Notes: generated from the sequence alone by a model not told the origin. DNA of 64,000 nt from Citrobacter amalonaticus (GCF_018252635.1 NZ_JAGTXM010000002.1:264961-328960), one strand, 5' to 3'. Counted from the first letter of the stretch, positions 21,373 to 34,586 are shown. Numbers and translations are program-made.

Positions 21373-23007
21373 TTAGCGAATACTCAGCAGTGCATCAAAC
21401 AGAGAGTTGGCGGTTTGCAACACCTGAGCGTTAGCCAGGTAATACTGCTGGAAGCGTTGCAGGTTGCCGTACTCTTCGTCAAGGTTGACGCCGGAAATAG
21501 ACTGTTGCTGATTGCTCAGTTGTGTCACCACGTTGCCCTGGGTGGTGCTGCTGGTTTTCAGCGTTGCGGTTTTGCTGCCCACATTGCTTACCAGCGTGGC
21601 ATAGGCGTCGTTAAACGATTTTGAGCCCCCCACGGTGGTATCGTCTTTTTGCAGATCCAACAGCGCCTGACCGTTACGGTTGTCGCTCTCGCCCGCCGTT
21701 GCGTCCTTCGCCATCGCAATTTGCGATTCGTTGGTCACCAGGACGCCCATATTGATGATGGCGTCGCTAACCGGCTTGACGATGAAACTGTCATTTTTAG
21801 CGGCTGCTGCATCGACTGTGATCTCCAGACCATCAAAAGTCAGAGTGCCCGCATTCTCGGTGGCTTCAAAAGTCGTGTTATCGGCAAGACGAGTGACCTG
21901 CCATTTAGTCCCGTCGTAGACCATTTTATAGTCGGTCGCCTGAACGTCTGAAGCAGTCTTAACGGTCGCGCTGATGCTGCCCGTGTTCTTGTCATTCGAA
22001 TACACTGCCGGGCTACCGATGCTAAAGAAATCGACATTATTTTCGCCGTTTGCATTGTAACCTGCTCTGTGCTGCTGGTTAAACGCGTCAGCAAACGCCA
22101 GCGCCAGCTGTCCCAGGGTATTGCGCGTTTGATCCAGATCCTGAGAACGGAAGGTCAGCAGGCCGCCGAGCGAACCGGTCGTGAGCAGTTTTTCCGGAAT
22201 TTCGATATTGCCTGCGATGGAATCCACATAGGCAACGGTGGTACGTGTAGGGTCGGCCTGCGAAGGGACGGCTGCCAACTGACGAGCATTACTTCCCTGC
22301 ACCAGTGAATAGCCGTTCGCCATGGTGATGTTATAAGTGCCCCCGTCCTGAACACTGACCTCGACACCGACAATTTTGTTCAGCTCACTGACCAGCTGAT
22401 CGCGCTGATCAAGCAGGTTATTCGGGGAGGCCCCGGCTCCCACGCCGGTCAGACGCGAGATCTGATCGTTCAGGCTGGCAATTTGCTTACTGTAGTTGTT
22501 AATCTGATCGACGCTGGAACCGATCGCGATATTGACCTGTTTGTCCTGATCGCGCAGATACTGGTCGGTCGTTTTAAACTGGTTTACCAGCCCGTTGGCT
22601 TTACCAATCAGCGTCTGACGCGCCGCCGGATCTTCGGCGTTACTCACCAGCGTTTGCAGGCTGGTGAAAAAATCTTGCATGGACACGGAAACAGAACTGG
22701 TTTTGCTGGCCAGCAGGTTGTCGACTTTAGACATCTGCTCATAACGCGTCGTCAGACCGCTGCTCTGATTTTGCGCCGCACGCAACTGATTGGTAATAAA
22801 CGCATCGTATTCGCGCTGTACACCCGAAACATAGACACCATTGCCCACCCAACCACCGGCACCCAGCGTACTATTGGCTTGCGCCATAATGGTCGTCTGC
22901 CGCGTATAGCCCGCAACGTTATAGCTGGAAATGTTGTTACTGGCAGTATTCAGCGCCGCCTGAGCTGCGCTCAGCCCGCTCATAGCGTTATTAATCAAGC
23001 TGGACAT
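21373..23007 (-). CDS. flgK: Flagellar hook-associated protein 1
   Basis: HAP1, the first junction ring on the hook. It has 544 residues, with the conserved N-terminal helix SSLINNAMSGLSAAQAALN and C-terminus ANSLFDALLSIR that build the coiled-coil core. The middle is variable, as usual. A sigma-28 promoter lies in the 65 bp between flgJ and flgK (23041-23067), so flgKL can be expressed as a late operon apart from flgBCDEFGHIJ read-through. Confidence 0.97.
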   Translation of the reverse strand: MSSLINNAMSGLSAAQAALNTASNNISSYNVAGYTRQTTIMAQANSTLGAGGWVGNGVYVSGVQREYDAFITNQLRAAQNQSSGLTTRYEQMSKVDNLLASKTSSVSVSMQDFFTSLQTLVSNAEDPAARQTLIGKANGLVNQFKTTDQYLRDQDKQVNIAIGSSVDQINNYSKQIASLNDQISRLTGVGAGASPNNLLDQRDQLVSELNKIVGVEVSVQDGGTYNITMANGYSLVQGSNARQLAAVPSQADPTRTTVAYVDSIAGNIEIPEKLLTTGSLGGLLTFRSQDLDQTRNTLGQLALAFADAFNQQHRAGYNANGENNVDFFSIGSPAVYSNDKNTGSISATVKTASDVQATDYKMVYDGTKWQVTRLADNTTFEATENAGTLTFDGLEITVDAAAAKNDSFIVKPVSDAIINMGVLVTNESQIAMAKDATAGESDNRNGQALLDLQKDDTTVGGSKSFNDAYATLVSNVGSKTATLKTSSTTQGNVVTQLSNQQQSISGVNLDEEYGNLQRFQQYYLANAQVLQTANSLFDALLSIR

Positions 23008-23040
23008 GGGAGTTCCTTTTAATCCTTCAGTTACAGAACA

Positions 23041-23067
23041 TTATCGGCAGCAGGTCACAAGACTTGA
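23041..23067 (-). promoter_or_regulatory. Sigma-28 (FliA) promoter of flgKL
   Basis: On the minus strand TCAAGTCT-N11-GCCGATAA occurs, matching the FliA consensus TAAAGTTT-N11-GCCGATAA with perfect spacing and a perfect -10 box. It ends about 34 bp before the flgK start. Confidence 0.85.
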
Positions 23068-23072
23068 GCCAT

Positions 23073-24023
23073 TTAGAAGAGATTGTCGAGATTCGTGTTG
23101 TAGGCGTTACTCACCTTCTCACTCATTGACTTCAACTGTTGGATCATGCTGGTCAATTTGCGCGCATAGTTCGGATCGGTGGCATAGCCGGCGCTCTGCA
23201 ACGCCTGTGCCCCTTGCTCTGCGGTGATCGCCGTGGTCACTGCCGCGTAGCGTGGATTACGGGTCAACAGCCCCACATAATCCGACAGCGCTTCGAGATA
23301 CGAGCTGTACACACGGAATTTGGCCTTCACCTTCTTCGCTTCGCCGTTTTCATATTCGGTCGTAGTGATTTCCGTCACCGGCCCTTTCCAGTTACCCGAA
23401 GCCTTCACGCCAAACAGGTTGAAACTCGGCTCGCCGTTTTCCCGGCGGATCTGCCGTTGGCCCCAGCCCGATTCCAGCGCCGCCTGTGCCAGAATCAGGT
23501 GATGCGGTACGCCGCTCTGCTCACTGGCCAGTCGGGCCGGCAGCGACAGTTGTGCCAGGAAGTCTTTGCTGTCGCCCGAGAGCGGTTCGTCATTGCTCTG
23601 CGGTGTTTTCGGCATTGCTTTACGCACCAGTTGCGTCAGCGCCTGGTTCTGGTAGCTGGTGACCGTTTCCAGCGGGAACTTCATCGGCACCTGCGGCGTT
23701 TCTTCCGCAGGCTGCGCCTGCCCCTGCGTCATCTGTTTGACCATCATTTCCGCCAACCCCAGACCTTTTCCTGCGGTCATCTGCTGTGCAATCTGCTGGT
23801 CATACATGCTGGTATACAGACGCGTCTGATCGCTGCTGAAGACGCCATCTTTTGGCAGCGCTTCACGCATGCTTTTCAGCATCATCTGGACGAACATTCC
23901 TTCGACCTGGCGGGCCACCGGGCGGATATTCGCCGCCGGATCCTGACCCGCTTTCGCCTTCAGTTCATTCAGCGATTGCGCATCCCAGGCGGCGCTGGCC
24001 ATCAGCTTGCTGTCGCTAATCAT
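23073..24023 (-). CDS. flgJ: Flagellar rod assembly protein/muramidase FlgJ
   Basis: Dual-function protein. The N-terminal half is the rod cap (FVQMMLKSMREALPKDG). The C-terminal half is a beta-N-acetylglucosaminidase that opens the peptidoglycan for the rod (LILAQAALESGWGQRQI with the catalytic glutamate; SYLEALSDYVGLL). It has 316 residues, close to the E. coli 313. It overlaps flgI by one base (TGATG), indicating coupled translation. Confidence 0.96.
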   Translation of the reverse strand: MISDSKLMASAAWDAQSLNELKAKAGQDPAANIRPVARQVEGMFVQMMLKSMREALPKDGVFSSDQTRLYTSMYDQQIAQQMTAGKGLGLAEMMVKQMTQGQAQPAEETPQVPMKFPLETVTSYQNQALTQLVRKAMPKTPQSNDEPLSGDSKDFLAQLSLPARLASEQSGVPHHLILAQAALESGWGQRQIRRENGEPSFNLFGVKASGNWKGPVTEITTTEYENGEAKKVKAKFRVYSSYLEALSDYVGLLTRNPRYAAVTTAITAEQGAQALQSAGYATDPNYARKLTSMIQQLKSMSEKVSNAYNTNLDNLF

Positions 24024-25120
24024 CAGATAATTTCCAGTTTCGCGCGCAGACAGCCGGCGCTCTGCATCGACTGCAGAATGGACATCAGATCCATCGGCGT
24101 TGCCCCCAGCGCATTCAGCGCACGAACCACGTTGTTCAGATTGGCGCTGGAGCGAACGCTTTGCAGCGAACCGCCGCTCTGACGCAGATCGATCTGCGTT
24201 TGCGGCGTCACCACCGTCTGACCGCCGCCAAACGGCGTATCTGGTTGGCTGACGTTCGCCTGACGGTTAACGGTAACGGAGAGATTCCCTTGTGCAACGG
24301 CACAGCTATCCAGCGTGACTTCGCGATTCATCACCACCGAACCGGTACGCGAGTTGATCACCACTTTTGCATCCTGCGGCGTCACGTTCACTTCCATATT
24401 CTGGATATCGGCCAGGAAGCGAACCTGAGAGCTGTTGCCGCTCGGCACGCGAACCTGAATCGTGCGCGCATCCAGCGCGGTGGCGCTGCCAAAGCCGCGT
24501 GACCGGTTGATGGTGTCAGCAATTTGCTGTGCCATGGTGAAATCTTCATTATTCAGTTGCAGGTTCAACGTATTACCCGCACCGAACTGGCTGGGCAGTT
24601 CTCGCTCGATAGTCGCCCCGTTGGTGATCCGTCCGCCGTTAAGCTGGTTGACCTGCACGCTGCTGCCGCCCGCGGACGCCCCGGCACCGCCGACTAAAAT
24701 GTTGCCCTGCGCCAGCGCATACACCTGGCTGTCGACCCCCTTCAGCGGCGTCATCAACAGCGTCCCACCGCGCAGACTTTTCGCGTTCCCCAGCGAAGAC
24801 ACCACCACGTCGATGGTTTGTCCCTGTCGACCAAAGGCCGGGAATGACGCGGTGACCATCACCGCCGCCACGTTTTTCAGTTGCATGTTGGTCCCGGTCG
24901 GCACGGTGATACCCAACTGCGAGAGCATGTTGTTCAGAGTTTGAGTAGTAAATGGTGTCTGGGTGGTCTGGTCACCGGTCCCGTCCAGCCCCACCACCAG
25001 CCCGTAGCCAATAAGCGAGTTTTCGCGCACGCCCTGCACGCTGGTCAGATCGCGGATACGATCGGCATGCGCCAGCGTGGCGACGAGGACCAGAACCAGT
25101 CCAACTACAGATTTCAACAT
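24023..25120 (-). CDS. flgI: Flagellar P-ring protein FlgI
   Basis: Forms the bushing ring in the peptidoglycan layer. It has 365 residues, with a Sec signal peptide (about 1-19, cleavage after LAHA) followed by the mature start [15 protein letters not shown] typical of FlgI. The protein is well conserved over its whole length. It lies 12 bp after flgH and overlaps flgJ by one base. Confidence 0.97.
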   Translation of the reverse strand: MLKSVVGLVLVLVATLAHADRIRDLTSVQGVRENSLIGYGLVVGLDGTGDQTTQTPFTTQTLNNMLSQLGITVPTGTNMQLKNVAAVMVTASFPAFGRQGQTIDVVVSSLGNAKSLRGGTLLMTPLKGVDSQVYALAQGNILVGGAGASAGGSSVQVNQLNGGRITNGATIERELPSQFGAGNTLNLQLNNEDFTMAQQIADTINRSRGFGSATALDARTIQVRVPSGNSSQVRFLADIQNMEVNVTPQDAKVVINSRTGSVVMNREVTLDSCAVAQGNLSVTVNRQANVSQPDTPFGGGQTVVTPQTQIDLRQSGGSLQSVRSSANLNNVVRALNALGATPMDLMSILQSMQSAGCLRAKLEII

Positions 25121-25132
25121 GGGAGACCTCGC

Positions 25133-25831
25133 TTACATCGGCGACAGGTTAAGGAAGAAACGCTGGAGCCAGCCCATATTTTGCGCTTCGTTGATGTAGC
25201 CGTTTCCGACATATTCAATACGTGCATCCGCCACCTGAGTTGACGGAACGGAGTTACTGCCGCTGATGGTGCGCGGATTCACAACCCCGGAGAAGCGGAT
25301 GAACTCAGTACCCTGGTTGATGGCAATCTGTTTTTCACCCACGACATGTAAGTTGCCGTTGACCAGCACCTGATCGACGGTCACGGTTAACGTGCCGCTA
25401 AAAGTATTGCTGGCGTTAGCCCCGCCCTTACCGTTAAAGGTGTTACCGCCAGACGCTTCAACGTCCGCTCGCGCATTACCAAATAACCCTTGCAGATAGC
25501 GCGGAACGGTATCAAAACCAAAGTTGGTTTTACCGTCACGGCTGGCGTTGGCAGAAGAGCTTTTACTGGCGCTGACGTTTTCCTGCAGCACAATGGTCAG
25601 CGTATCGCCGATGTTGCGCGGACGACGGTCTTCAAACAATGGCTGATAGCCATAGTTGATGGGCTGCGCGGATTGGAAAATCGAACCATTTGCCACCGGC
25701 GTCGGGCCAGGAACAGGCTGCGCCGTAGTCGCGCCCTGGACGAGCGGAGTGGAAGGGATCCAGGCACATCCTGACAGTGAAACCACCAGCAGGGCCATGA
25801 TGGGGTATGCGTGCGCAGCGTTTTTTTGCAT
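25133..25831 (-). CDS. flgH: Flagellar L-ring lipoprotein FlgH
   Basis: Outer-membrane ring of the basal body. It has 232 residues with a lipoprotein signal ending LSGC, so it is anchored by lipid in the outer membrane. The mature part contains [21 protein letters not shown] and the C-terminal [20 protein letters not shown], both diagnostic. The 57-bp gap after flgG is the largest within this operon. Confidence 0.97.
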   Translation of the reverse strand: MQKNAAHAYPIMALLVVSLSGCAWIPSTPLVQGATTAQPVPGPTPVANGSIFQSAQPINYGYQPLFEDRRPRNIGDTLTIVLQENVSASKSSSANASRDGKTNFGFDTVPRYLQGLFGNARADVEASGGNTFNGKGGANASNTFSGTLTVTVDQVLVNGNLHVVGEKQIAINQGTEFIRFSGVVNPRTISGSNSVPSTQVADARIEYVGNGYINEAQNMGWLQRFFLNLSPM

Positions 25832-25888
25832 TGCCTTTATCTTCTGAATCCGGGTGCCGGTGAGACTGACGTCCCACCGGACAACACC

Positions 25889-27440
<1,552 letters not shown>

Positions 27441-27459
27441 TACGTTATCCCGTCAGCGC

Positions 27460-28740
27460 TTAGCGCAGGTTAACCAGCGTGTTGAGGATCTGGTCCTGGG
27501 TTTTGATGGTCTGCGCGTTCGACTGATAGTTGCGCTGGGCGACGATCATGTTCACCAGTTCTTTACTCAGATCCACGTTCGACGACTCCAGTGCGCCGTT
27601 GGTCAGCTTACCGAAGTTACCGGTCCCGGCTGTTCCCAGCAGCTCTACACCGGACGCCTGCGTGGCGGCCCAGACGTTATCGCCCTGAGAGGCCAGACCT
27701 TCGTTGTTGGCGAAGTTCGCCAGCACGATCTGTCCCAGCACCTGTTTCTGTTCGTTGGAGTAGTTGCCGACCACGGTGCCATCGTCGTTAATCTGATAGC
27801 TGACCAGATCGCCCGGCTTGTAGCCGTTTTGCGTGGTGGCGATGACGGCGTTCGTCCCGGTATTCTGCTGCATTGAGTTTTGCAGGCTAAGGGTGAAGGT
27901 CGCGGGAACCGCACCGTTCACTGTCCCCGTGGTGATCTCGAATGATGGCGTGGCATTCGCCGCCCCCAGCGTCCAGGTTGGTTCGGTGGCAGGAGGAACA
28001 GCCGCAACTTCGGTATACTCTTTTACGGTATCCAGCGTGCCGTTCTCATCGAATGTCATCTGCGCGGATTTCACCAGCGGTGAGTTAGCTACGCTGGAAT
28101 CCTGAGTCCAGACGTCCCAGGTGTTATCGCCAGTCTTGACGTAATACAGGTTAATGTCGTGCTGGTTACCCTGGCTGTCGAACACCGTCACCGGCGCACG
28201 TTTGTTATAGCTGTCAGCATCGGTCGGTTTGAAAGGCGTGTTCGCCGGAATTTTGTCCGTCGAGTTCAGGTTAATCTGCATCGCCGCGGTATCGGTGCTT
28301 TTTGCCCCCATCAGGGTGTTCGGAATGGTGATCGGACCCGGGTTCGCCCCTTGCTGAATGGTCGGCGGGGTGCCGGTTGCCGGATAGCCCGTCAGTTGCA
28401 TCCCCTGCATGTTGATCAGATTGCGGTTTTCATCGAGCTTGAACTGGCCGTTACGGCTGTAGAAAACCGAGCCGTTGCTGTCGACCAGACGGAAGAAGCC
28501 ATTCTGGCTGATAGCGACATCCAGACCGCGACCGGTGTTGGTGGTTGTACCATCGGTAAAGTCCTGCGTGATCCCCGCAACTTTTACGCCCAGACCAACT
28601 TTCGAACCGGCAAACATATCCGCAAAGGACGCCGTACCGGATTTAAAACCATAGGTCGCGGAGTTGGCGATGTTGTTACCAATGACATCGAGGTTGGTGG
28701 CTGCGGCATTCAGGCCGCTAACCGCTTGTGAAAAAGCCAT
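27460..28740 (-). CDS. flgE: Flagellar hook protein FlgE
   Basis: Forms the flexible hook. It has 426 residues against about 402 in E. coli. The N-terminus (NNIANSATYGFKSG) and C-terminus (ELVNMIVAQRNYQSNAQTI) are almost unchanged. The extra length is mostly a segment of about 25-30 residues around residues 238-268 (EVAAVPPATEPTWTLGAAN), in the surface-exposed variable domain. It follows flgD by 25 bp. Confidence 0.97.
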   Translation of the reverse strand: MAFSQAVSGLNAAATNLDVIGNNIANSATYGFKSGTASFADMFAGSKVGLGVKVAGITQDFTDGTTTNTGRGLDVAISQNGFFRLVDSNGSVFYSRNGQFKLDENRNLINMQGMQLTGYPATGTPPTIQQGANPGPITIPNTLMGAKSTDTAAMQINLNSTDKIPANTPFKPTDADSYNKRAPVTVFDSQGNQHDINLYYVKTGDNTWDVWTQDSSVANSPLVKSAQMTFDENGTLDTVKEYTEVAAVPPATEPTWTLGAANATPSFEITTGTVNGAVPATFTLSLQNSMQQNTGTNAVIATTQNGYKPGDLVSYQINDDGTVVGNYSNEQKQVLGQIVLANFANNEGLASQGDNVWAATQASGVELLGTAGTGNFGKLTNGALESSNVDLSKELVNMIVAQRNYQSNAQTIKTQDQILNTLVNLR

Positions 28741-28765
28741 GATGACTCCTGATTAATGTGAAGGC

Positions 28766-29464
28766 TTAGATTATCTGCCGTACTTCGTCGAGGGTGGTGG
28801 TTCCGTAGGTGCCCAGATCCAGTGTGTTGCCGCTGCTGCTACGAATCACCCCTTGTACCAGTGCAAACTGCAAGGGTTGCGCCACCAGTTGCGTCGTGCC
28901 GTTACTGGCGGTTATCGCCACGTTATATGAGCCGTTCTCCGCCGTCGTGCCATCGGTCAGGGTGCCGTCCCAGGTAAAGGTGTGAACACCGGCCTTCAGC
29001 GCACCAATTTCAATGGTGCGCACCACTTTGCCGTCTTTGTCGGTAATGGTGGCGGTGACTTTGTCAGCAGGCTGTTGCAGCTCAACACCAAACGGCGTGG
29101 TGGTGGTGGTCGCGCCCTCTTCGGTGCCTTTGCCTGCCAGAACAGTGGTGCCCGGGATCATCACACCATGACCAATCAGCGTACTGGCCTGTAATGACTG
29201 GCTGTTGTCGATCTGACCGGAGATCGACCCCAGAGTGGTATTCAGCTTCTCAATACCGCTGACGGTGCTGATCTGCGCGAGCTGCGTGGTCAGCTCGTTG
29301 TTCTGCATCGGGTTGGTCGGATCCTGGTTTTTCAGTTGCGCCACCAGCAGCGTCAGAAAGCTGCTTTGCAGATCCGCCGCATTACTGCCCGACAGCGAAC
29401 TCCCGCTGCTGGAGCTTTTCACACCGGTGTTTGTCGGATCGTTAACGTTTACCGCAATTGACAT
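28766..29464 (-). CDS. flgD: Flagellar hook assembly scaffold FlgD
   Basis: Hook cap needed for hook polymerisation. It has 232 residues: an N-terminal LQSSFLTLLVAQLKNQDPTNPM motif segment (family hallmark) and C-terminal Tudor-like and FnIII-like domains. It starts 12 bp after flgC. The serine/glycine-rich stretch near residue 20 is a flexible export region. Confidence 0.96.
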   Translation of the reverse strand: MSIAVNVNDPTNTGVKSSSSGSSLSGSNAADLQSSFLTLLVAQLKNQDPTNPMQNNELTTQLAQISTVSGIEKLNTTLGSISGQIDNSQSLQASTLIGHGVMIPGTTVLAGKGTEEGATTTTTPFGVELQQPADKVTATITDKDGKVVRTIEIGALKAGVHTFTWDGTLTDGTTAENGSYNVAITASNGTTQLVAQPLQFALVQGVIRSSSGNTLDLGTYGTTTLDEVRQII

Positions 29465-29476
29465 GGCTGTCTCCTT

Positions 29477-29881
29477 TTACTGGCCCAGTGTCAGCGTCTT
29501 AAGCATCATGCTCTTAACGGTGTTGAGGACTTCGACGTTCGCCTGATAACTGCGGGAAGCAGACATGGTATTGACCATCTCGCCAACCACATCGACGTTA
29601 GGCATCTTTACGTAGCCATTGGCATCGGCCAGCGGGTTACCTGGTTCGTAGACCAGTTTATCCGGCGCCTGGCTCTCAATAACGTCCGACACTTTCACGC
29701 CTCCCGTTACCGCGCCGGGAGCCGCATCCACCTGGAAGACCACCTGCTTTGCGCGATACGGTTGACCATCGGGTCCGGTAACGCTGTCTGCGTTGGCCAG
29801 GTTACTGGCGGCGACGTTCAGACGCTTGGACTGCGCGGTTAAGGCCGAACCGGCGATATCAAAAATATTCAGCAGCGCCAC
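29477..29881 (-). CDS. flgC: Flagellar proximal rod protein FlgC
   Basis: Proximal rod subunit of 134 residues with the axial-protein motif [17 protein letters not shown] near residue 23 and the C-terminal [21 protein letters not shown] helix. It is 3 bp downstream of flgB, so the two are coupled. Confidence 0.97.
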   Translation of the reverse strand: MALLNIFDIAGSALTAQSKRLNVAASNLANADSVTGPDGQPYRAKQVVFQVDAAPGAVTGGVKVSDVIESQAPDKLVYEPGNPLADANGYVKMPNVDVVGEMVNTMSASRSYQANVEVLNTVKSMMLKTLTLGQ

Positions 29882-29884
29882 GGA

Positions 29885-30301
29885 TTAGTTCCCCCCCTGT
29901 AACACGTTCATCATGCCTTTAATCTGCCCACTCAAGGCGGTCAGACTCATCTGGTATTTCAGGCTGTTATCCGCAAACTGCGTGCGTTCCCGGTCCATAT
30001 CGACGGTGTTGCCATCAAGCGAAGGCTGGTCGGGAATGCGGTAGAGCAGATCCGTAGACGGTGCGGTAATGGCCTGGGCGGGAATATGCTGTGCGGAGGT
30101 TAATGCCAGCGACACACCGCTGGTTTCTTGCCGTCCACGCACCATCACTTTTTTTAACTCACTGGCAAAATCCATGTCGCGCGCCTGATACCCCGGCGTA
30201 TCGGCGTTCGCAATGTTGGCGGCCAATACTTCTTGCCGTTGGGCGCGCAGATTCAGCGCTTCCTGTTGAAAACGTAAGGCGGCGTCGAGCTTATCGAGCA
30301 T
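29885..30301 (-). CDS. flgB: Flagellar proximal rod protein FlgB
   Basis: First gene of the class 2 flgBCDEFGHIJ operon. It has 138 residues and starts [19 protein letters not shown], with [14 protein letters not shown] near residue 30. The promoter lies in the gap with the divergent flgA, where an FlhDC-type half-site is visible. Confidence 0.97.
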   Translation of the reverse strand: MLDKLDAALRFQQEALNLRAQRQEVLAANIANADTPGYQARDMDFASELKKVMVRGRQETSGVSLALTSAQHIPAQAITAPSTDLLYRIPDQPSLDGNTVDMDRERTQFADNSLKYQMSLTALSGQIKGMMNVLQGGN

Positions 30302-30385
30302 ATCTCCTCCGCAGATGACAAAATTCAGCCGACAGCTTAAATCCCATTACGCGCGCGTTATCGCCGGAATAAACGCAAAATGGGT

Positions 30386-30393
30386 CGCTATTT
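30386..30393 (-). promoter_or_regulatory. FlhDC-type half-site in the flgA-flgB gap
   Basis: On the minus strand AAATAGCG, the core of the FlhDC recognition half-site, lies 85-92 bp upstream of flgB and about 65-72 bp upstream of flgA. In E. coli one FlhDC site drives both divergent units. The second half-site is not clear to me. Confidence 0.4.
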
Positions 30394-30457
30394 ATTGCGT
30401 TGATGGTTGCGTCACACAGGTAGAATCCTGTCATTGCAAAAACGGTGGAAGGTGACG

Positions 30458-31114
30458 ATGCAAACGTTAAAACGTGGAGTAGCCATGCTGGCGCTGCTGT
30501 TCAGTCCCCTGACACTGGCGCAGGATTTGAATGCGCAATTGAACGACTGGTTCAGCCAGCGTCTGGCCGGATTCAGTAACGATGTGGTTGTGACCGTGCG
30601 TACTCCACCCAATCTGTTGCCGCATTGCGAAACGCCGGCGTTCAGCATGACCGGGGCAAAACTGTGGGGGAACGTGAATGTGCTGGCACGTTGCGCCAAT
30701 GAAAAACGTTATCTGCAGGTCAACGTGCAGGCGACAGGAGACTATGTGGTTGCGGCCACGCCCGTTGCGCGTGGCGGTACACTTGGCCCGGGCAGCGTCA
30801 CGCTGAAACGCGGACGTCTTGACCAGCTCCCGCCCCGAACCGTGCTGGATATCAGCCAGGTTCAGGATGCGGTGAGTCTGCGCGATCTCGCGCCGGGGCA
30901 GGCCATCCAGCTCAATATGTTGCGCCAGGCATGGCGCATTAAAGCCGGACAGCGTGTGCAGGTGGTTGCCAATGGCGATGGATTTAGCGTCAATGCGGAA
31001 GGTAAGGCACTGAACAATGCGGCGGTCGCGCAGAACGCACGAGTGAGAATGTTATCAGGTCAGATTGTCAGCGGTATTGTCGATCCTGATGGGAATATTC
31101 TTATTAACCTATAA
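30458..31114 (+). CDS. flgA: Flagellar P-ring assembly chaperone FlgA
   Basis: Periplasmic chaperone that helps FlgI assemble. From ATG 30458 (GGAAGG ten bases upstream) it has 218 residues, with a signal peptide ending TLAQ near residue 22 and a C-terminal SAF domain. A start 17 codons upstream would spoil the signal peptide. It begins the rightward flgAMN unit. Confidence 0.94.
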   Translation: MQTLKRGVAMLALLFSPLTLAQDLNAQLNDWFSQRLAGFSNDVVVTVRTPPNLLPHCETPAFSMTGAKLWGNVNVLARCANEKRYLQVNVQATGDYVVAATPVARGGTLGPGSVTLKRGRLDQLPPRTVLDISQVQDAVSLRDLAPGQAIQLNMLRQAWRIKAGQRVQVVANGDGFSVNAEGKALNNAAVAQNARVRMLSGQIVSGIVDPDGNILINL

Positions 31115-31119
31115 TGAGT

Positions 31120-31146
31120 TAAAGATTTTGTGGCGGCTGCCGATAG
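31120..31146 (+). promoter_or_regulatory. Sigma-28 (FliA) promoter of flgMN
   Basis: TAAAGATT-N11-GCCGATAG closely matches the FliA consensus with exact spacing. It lies 61 bp before flgM, just after the flgA stop, so flgMN has its own late promoter in addition to read-through from flgA. Confidence 0.88.
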
Positions 31147-31206
31147 TGATTACACATTCGATGATAGCTGGTCGCTACAGCATAACCCCTCGATGAGGAT
31201 GATAAA

Positions 31207-31500
31207 ATGAGCATTGACCGTACCTCACCTTTGAAACCCGTTAGCACCGTCCAGGCGCGTGAAAACACGGATACGCCGGTCCTCAAAGCGCGTCAGGAAA
31301 AAACCTCGACGGCAACCAGCACCAGCGTGACGTTAAGCGATGCTCAGGCGAAACTGATGCAGCCCGGCGCGAGCGATATCAATATGGAACGTGTTGAAGC
31401 ATTGAAAACCGCCATTCGTAACGGTGAGCTGAAAATGGACACGGGAAAAATAGCCGACTCGCTGATCCGCGAGGCGCAGAGCTATCTCCAGAGTGAGTAA
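31207..31500 (+). CDS. flgM: Anti-sigma-28 factor FlgM
   Basis: Holds sigma-28 inactive until the hook is finished, then is exported. It has 97 residues. The N-terminal half is disordered and Thr/Ser-rich; the C-terminal half ([32 protein letters not shown]) folds on the sigma factor. It is made from a sigma-28 promoter, so it limits its own activator. Confidence 0.97.
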   Translation: MSIDRTSPLKPVSTVQARENTDTPVLKARQEKTSTATSTSVTLSDAQAKLMQPGASDINMERVEALKTAIRNGELKMDTGKIADSLIREAQSYLQSE

Positions 31501-31508
31501 CTGACCGT

Positions 31509-31931
31509 ATGACGCGCTTGTCAGAAATACTCGATCAGATGACGACTGTCCTGAATGACCTGAAAACGGTGATGGATGCCGAGCAGCAGCAACTCTCCGT
31601 GGGCCATATTAACGGTAGCCAGCTCCAGCGTATTACAGAAGAAAAAAGTTCTCTGCTGGCGACCCTGGATTATCTCGAACAACAGCGGCGGCTGGAACAA
31701 GACTCACAGCGTAGTGGGAACGATGACGTGGCCGAGCGCTGGAAAGCGATTACCGATAAAACGCAGCACCTGCGCGATCTGAACCAACACAACGGCTGGC
31801 TGCTGGAAGATCAGATTCAGCGCAACCAACACGCGCTTGAGGTGTTAAAACCCTATCAGGAACCGTCGCTGTACGGCGCGAACGGTCAACCCTCTTCTGC
31901 CTCTCGCGGCGGGAAAAAATTCTCTATTTGA
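31509..31931 (+). CDS. flgN: FlgK/FlgL export chaperone FlgN
   Basis: Cytosolic chaperone of 140 residues that delivers FlgK and FlgL to the export gate. It is predicted almost all helical (MTRLSEILDQMTTVLNDLK, coiled-coil rich) with a flexible end SASRGGKKFSI. It starts 8 bp after flgM. A BIME follows, separating it from the convergent murJ. Confidence 0.95.
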   Translation: MTRLSEILDQMTTVLNDLKTVMDAEQQQLSVGHINGSQLQRITEEKSSLLATLDYLEQQRRLEQDSQRSGNDDVAERWKAITDKTQHLRDLNQHNGWLLEDQIQRNQHALEVLKPYQEPSLYGANGQPSSASRGGKKFSI

Positions 31932-31938
31932 TGATTTC

Positions 31939-32008
31939 CGGATGGCGGCGTTTCGCCTTATCAGACCTACACTGTGCAGTAGGCCTGATAAGCAAAGCGC
32001 CATCAGCC
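31939..32008. repeat. REP/BIME element between flgN and murJ
   Basis: A REP unit CCGGATGGCGGCGTTTCGCC and an inverted one GTAGGCCTGATAAGC...GCGCCATCAG lie between convergent genes, separated by a few bases. It is the same family as the element at 13159-13231. Confidence 0.78.
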
Positions 32009-32015
32009 AGCGTGA

Positions 32016-33611
<1,596 letters not shown>

Positions 33612-33661
33612 TTAGTCTACCTGGATTACGGTGAATTACTACCGCCAGATGTTACAGGGGA

Positions 33662-34585
33662 TTATTCGCTCATCGCCTCGCGCCAGAGCTTTTCCACCAC
33701 GCGCTGGGCAAGGATCGCCTGCTCACCGGCGGTTTCAGGAACCGTCTGATTTTGCACGCATTGCACAAAGTGACGTGCGCAGCCCGCGAACCCACGCTGT
33801 TCAAGCGTGGTTTGCCAACCAGGCACCGGTTTGTGAACCACGCCCTGCCCGCGCTCTTCACGCCACTCGCGCATATCCGTCACGTCAATTAGCCCACCAT
33901 CTGTCACCGCCTGCACGCTCTCACGCTGGCTTCCCGCCCGGCGGTGCATACTGGTGGTGATTTGCAACTGACTGGTCGCAAAATGGTGCTCTGCGTAGAG
34001 CATTTCGCCCGCGTCGTTGGTGAGCAACGTTCCGCTGCTGAGCTGCGCGTTGCCGTCCGCCAGCCACAGCGCGGTGTCAACGACATGCAGATAGTCGTCC
34101 AGCAGCGTGAACCGTAGATCGTGAGGCCCCACGCTGTCGGTACGGTGTTTATCCATCCGCAGAGACGCCCCCGTCCCCAGTTCCGCCTTCAGCTCACGGT
34201 ACAACGGCGCAAAGCGGCGATTGAAACCAACCATCAGCGTCAGATTTTTCTTCGCTGCTAACGCCACCAGCCGTTCTGCATCGCGTAAGTTTTCCGCCAG
34301 CGGCTTATCAACGCAGACATGAACACCAGCATTGAGCAATTCACTGACGACGGCGTAATGGGTCGCGGTGCTGGAGTGAACAAACACCGCGTCGCACCCG
34401 GCGGCAAGGTCGGTCAGCGAACCGGCATACGGAATGCGCCAGGCTGCGCAGATTTTCTCCGCTTTCTCGCGCGACGGCGACCAGGCGGCCTGTAACGTCC
34501 AGTCGCCGGTAGTGCCGAGCACGGGTAGCCAGGCTTTTTGGGCGATACCCCCAAGACCGACCACCCCAATACGTAATGTTGTCAC
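33662..34585 (-). CDS. yceM: Gfo/Idh/MocA-family oxidoreductase YceM
   Basis: Predicted NAD(P)-dependent oxidoreductase of unknown substrate (MviM in Salmonella). I place the start at GTG 34585 (M-TTLRIGVVGLGGIAQKAW), which gives 307 residues as in E. coli; an upstream ATG inside yceH would add 11 residues. A Rossmann GxGxxA motif lies at the N-terminus and the family motif VDKPLAENLRDAERLV near residue 95. It is one base from the yceH stop, so the two are coupled. Confidence 0.92.
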   Translation of the reverse strand: MTTLRIGVVGLGGIAQKAWLPVLGTTGDWTLQAAWSPSREKAEKICAAWRIPYAGSLTDLAAGCDAVFVHSSTATHYAVVSELLNAGVHVCVDKPLAENLRDAERLVALAAKKNLTLMVGFNRRFAPLYRELKAELGTGASLRMDKHRTDSVGPHDLRFTLLDDYLHVVDTALWLADGNAQLSSGTLLTNDAGEMLYAEHHFATSQLQITTSMHRRAGSQRESVQAVTDGGLIDVTDMREWREERGQGVVHKPVPGWQTTLEQRGFAGCARHFVQCVQNQTVPETAGEQAILAQRVVEKLWREAMSE

Positions 34586-34586
34586 G

